A DNA stretch of 7,840 nucleotides, taken from positions 1-7,840 of the forward strand of contig CAYRIY010000138.1 of the NCBI GenBank assembly GCA_964424335.1, in the 5' to 3' direction. The notes under the pieces were generated by a model. It searched no databases, was not told the origin of the DNA, and was given only the letters and a program-made list of their open reading frames with translations. Shown here one piece after another: positions 6,069-7,840 of the stretch. The DNA comes from CAYRIY01 sp964424335. Lineage in GTDB: Bacteria; Bacillota; Limnochordia; DTU080; RSA5. The translations under genes were made by a program, and so were the position numbers. The stretch's first letter is position 1; each line of letters starts with the position of its first letter.

Positions 6069-7103
6069 CTATTTCATCTCGATCGAGAAATCGGTGTTCT
6101 TTGCATCAGGGTTGTACACTTGCGACAAAGCCCTGAAGTCGTACTCGGGCGTGCTCTCGATAAACTGAGCCTTGTACGCATCGACGTTCTCCTTGGTGAC
6201 GTTCGGCAATGCGAGCTCGAGCACCGGATGGGTGGGAGCCTTTCCGTGAATGGCGTCGTACACCATCACGACCGCCATGGCGCTCTCCGCCCACTGTCCG
6301 CCCGTCGAAAAGAGCATCTCGCCCTTCTCGATCGCTGCGACGGCCTCTGGAATGAGGTCCATGCCACCTACGCCCACCTTGGAAAGGACACCCGCGTTGC
6401 GAAGCGCCTGCATGCTGCCGAGCGCCACGTCGTCGTTGTAATTCCAGATCCCCTCGAACGCCGGCCCAGGGAAAGCCGACAGGAAGTTCTCCGCGTTGGC
6501 AAGGCCGTGCTCACGCAATTCGGCGTTGCGCAGTTCTTGGAGGAGGATCATATCGGGGTGCTCGTCCAAAAACTTCTTGAGCCCCGCGTGACGCTCGTCC
6601 GCCACGGCGCCGCCCGGAACGCCTCCGTTCGCGACGATCTTTCGCGCTCCAGCTTCGTAGAGAGCCTTGGCAATGTTGTAGCCAGCGAGCGTATTGTCGA
6701 CGCCGACGAAGCCCACATAGCTGCTGCCGGAATACTCGTCGGGACTAAACCCGGGATACCTCTCGGCAATAACCACGGGGATGCCTGCCCGGTCAGCCTG
6801 GCGAAGCAGCGAACGTGCGATTGCCGAGCTGTTGGGGGTGATGACCATCCCATCGACGCCTTGCGAGATCAAGCCCTGAATTTGATTGAGCTGATTGGCG
6901 TCGTTTTGATTGGCATCCACGACAATGACGCGTGCGCCGAGCGCTTCACCGGCTTCCACAGCAAAGTCGGCGAACGCCCGCCAAAACGGGTTAGCCAGCA
7001 CAGGCACGGAAACACCGATCGTGACGTTCTTTTGGGCAGCCGCCGGCATGGCGAGGCCGGCGAAGAGCATCGTAGCGATAAGCAATGCAGCCAGTTTCTT
7101 CAT
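6069..7103 (-). CDS. Periplasmic sugar-type ABC transporter substrate-binding protein
   Basis: A 344-residue binding protein of the RbsB-like group (Peripla_BP_4). Residues 1-23 form a Sec signal peptide: MKK, a hydrophobic core, then a PAAA end with likely cleavage before Gln24. No lipobox cysteine is present, so it should be soluble in the periplasm. The mature part begins with VTIGVSVPVLANPFW (27-41), typical of the first strand and ligand-contact loop. It continues with GVDGMVITPNSS (82-93), Arg171 in ADERHAG, NYNDDVALGSMQAL (221-234) and GGMD (246-249), which match the usual ligand-binding positions. A C-terminal tail of about 30 residues (from roughly 312) lies beyond the core fold. The ATG at 7103 has AGGAGG 8 bases upstream, the best ribosome site in the window, in line with the high expression such proteins need. 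Ligand identity cannot be read from sequence; ribose-like sugars or sugar acids or lactones are candidates. Confidence 0.95.
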   Translation of the reverse strand: MKKLAALLIATMLFAGLAMPAAAQKNVTIGVSVPVLANPFWRAFADFAVEAGEALGARVIVVDANQNDANQLNQIQGLISQGVDGMVITPNSSAIARSLLRQADRAGIPVVIAERYPGFSPDEYSGSSYVGFVGVDNTLAGYNIAKALYEAGARKIVANGGVPGGAVADERHAGLKKFLDEHPDMILLQELRNAELREHGLANAENFLSAFPGPAFEGIWNYNDDVALGSMQALRNAGVLSKVGVGGMDLIPEAVAAIEKGEMLFSTGGQWAESAMAVVMVYDAIHGKAPTHPVLELALPNVTKENVDAYKAQFIESTPEYDFRALSQVYNPDAKNTDFSIEMK

Positions 7104-7111
7104 TTGTCAAT

Positions 7112-7117
7112 CCTCCT
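7112..7117 (-). promoter_or_regulatory. Consensus ribosome-binding site for the binding-protein gene
   Basis: A perfect AGGAGG on the minus strand lies 8 bases before the ATG at 7103. It is the strongest such site in the window, and with the downstream hairpin it suggests that this gene is expressed above its neighbours. Confidence 0.8.
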
Positions 7118-7166
7118 GATCTTTGGTGCGATGATCGTTGCGACAGTTGCTGCGGTTTTCTTTCGA

Positions 7167-7826
7167 TCAGACATCGCGAAGCATCTCGTTCAGCCTCCCC
7201 ATGGCTAATTTTGGGCTCGAAAGAAGCGGTACCGAAACTTTGCCTTCCAGCATCGGGACTAAACGCGCCATTGAAGCTTGCGCAAAGACAATGACATCGT
7301 GGTCGGCAGCGCTCTCTAGGACGTCCTTAGAGACCGCCTCGTCATGCTGCTCCGTTTGGCCGCAGACGAGCAGGTCAAAAGCACCGTCACACAGGCGCTC
7401 GGAAATCTCAATCTCCTTACCCGCTTCTTTGGCTTTCGCACGCAGCAATCGGACGGTCGGCCCCAATGTGCTCGCAACCGTGGCATGAACCGCCACGCGC
7501 TTACCCGCTGCGACCGCCGCTTCCGCCATGGGCTCGTCGATTTTTAGGATCGGAACGTCGATCAACTCACGGGCGGCGTCGACCGTCTCCCCCACCGACG
7601 AACAGGCGTTTAAGATCACGTCTGCGCCGGCCCATACGGCGCTTTGGAAATACGTGTACATGCGCCTTTTCAACTTCGAATCCACGCCATGTTGTCGGGC
7701 GTAGCTCAAAAGCGTGTCGTCGACGACGTTGACGATATCGACGCTTTCAGGGAGCATCTCTTTGGCCAGCGTATTGAGTGGTTCGACCAAGGCAAAGCTC
7801 GTATGGATGATTCCAAGTCTTGCCAT
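7167..7826 (-). CDS. Asp/Glu/hydantoin racemase superfamily protein
   Basis: A complete 219-residue cytoplasmic protein of the PF01177 superfamily (aspartate/glutamate racemases, hydantoin racemase, arylmalonate and maleate enzymes). Seen: N-terminal LGIIHTSFALVEPL (4-17), NACSSVGETVDAAR (73-86) with Cys75 at the usual first catalytic cysteine, DEPMAEAAV (97-105), ERLCDGAFDLL (143-153) with Cys146, and VIVFAQASMARL (178-189) followed by VPLLSSP (199-205). In classical two-cysteine racemases the second cysteine lies in the segment that here reads AQAS, so it is missing. The protein resembles a branch annotated only as racemase family, whose reaction I do not know. The ATG at 7826 has AGGGGG 8 bases upstream, right at the window edge. 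It is separated from the binding-protein gene by 63 bases and is probably part of the same unit. It may epimerise or decarboxylate the imported compound or an intermediate; this is inference. Confidence 0.85.
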   Translation of the reverse strand: MARLGIIHTSFALVEPLNTLAKEMLPESVDIVNVVDDTLLSYARQHGVDSKLKRRMYTYFQSAVWAGADVILNACSSVGETVDAARELIDVPILKIDEPMAEAAVAAGKRVAVHATVASTLGPTVRLLRAKAKEAGKEIEISERLCDGAFDLLVCGQTEQHDEAVSKDVLESAADHDVIVFAQASMARLVPMLEGKVSVPLLSSPKLAMGRLNEMLRDV

Positions 7827-7840
7827 TTTCTTGTCCCCCT

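Noticed and set aside
7132..7169. TGATCG/CGATCA inverted repeat around the racemase stop and the following gap
   Set aside because: It has only 6 pairs with a 26-base loop and no T-tract, which is weak and readily explained by chance.
6120..7208. A 362-codon plus-strand open frame opposite the binding-protein gene
   Set aside because: It is long, but its translation is rich in His and Arg with no known motif and mirrors the codons of a clear periplasmic binding protein. It is a shadow frame.

Overview
The window carries seven complete protein-coding genes, all on the minus strand and packed head to tail. Transcription therefore runs from right (7840) to left (1). No stretch longer than about 300 bases lacks a gene, and I see no tRNA, rRNA, CRISPR array, insertion sequence or phage gene. 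The DNA is moderately GC-rich and the Shine-Dalgarno sites are mostly clear. The solute-binding protein has a Sec signal peptide ending in Ala-Ala-Ala with no lipobox cysteine, so it is a free periplasmic protein. That points to a diderm (Gram-negative) bacterium, probably proteobacterium-like, but the sequence alone does not let me name a genus.

In order of transcription the genes are: an Asp/Glu/hydantoin-racemase-superfamily protein (7826-7167); a periplasmic sugar-type binding protein (7103-6069); an ACMSD-like metal-dependent amidohydrolase (5971-5063); a double-domain sugar ABC ATPase (5038-3536); an RbsC-type permease (3510-2599); a DUF1537 four-carbon acid-sugar kinase (2457-979); and a class II fructose-bisphosphate-type aldolase (1001-123), which overlaps the kinase gene by 23 bases. 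A strong intrinsic terminator at 55-16 closes the unit. Gaps of 24 to 141 bases and the absence of any other terminator suggest one operon. Its promoter, and probably more genes, lie beyond the right edge.

The genes read as one catabolic island. A RbsABC-like importer (binding protein, ATPase, permease) brings in a sugar-like or acid-sugar-like compound. The amidohydrolase could open a lactone or otherwise process the substrate, the racemase-family protein could adjust stereochemistry, the kinase phosphorylates a sugar acid, and the aldolase cleaves the phosphorylated product into central metabolites. A 3-hydroxyisobutyrate-type dehydrogenase, which usually precedes DUF1537 kinases, is not in the window, and neither is a regulator. 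The substrate is unknown. The gene combination does not match a pathway I can name and is the best candidate here for an undescribed system.

Three non-coding structures stand out: a 19-bp GC-rich hairpin without a U-tract just after the binding-protein gene (6058-6016); an imperfect 14-bp inverted repeat in the 141-base spacer between the transport and catabolic genes (2567-2496); and two competing small hairpins over the kinase ribosome-binding site and start codon.
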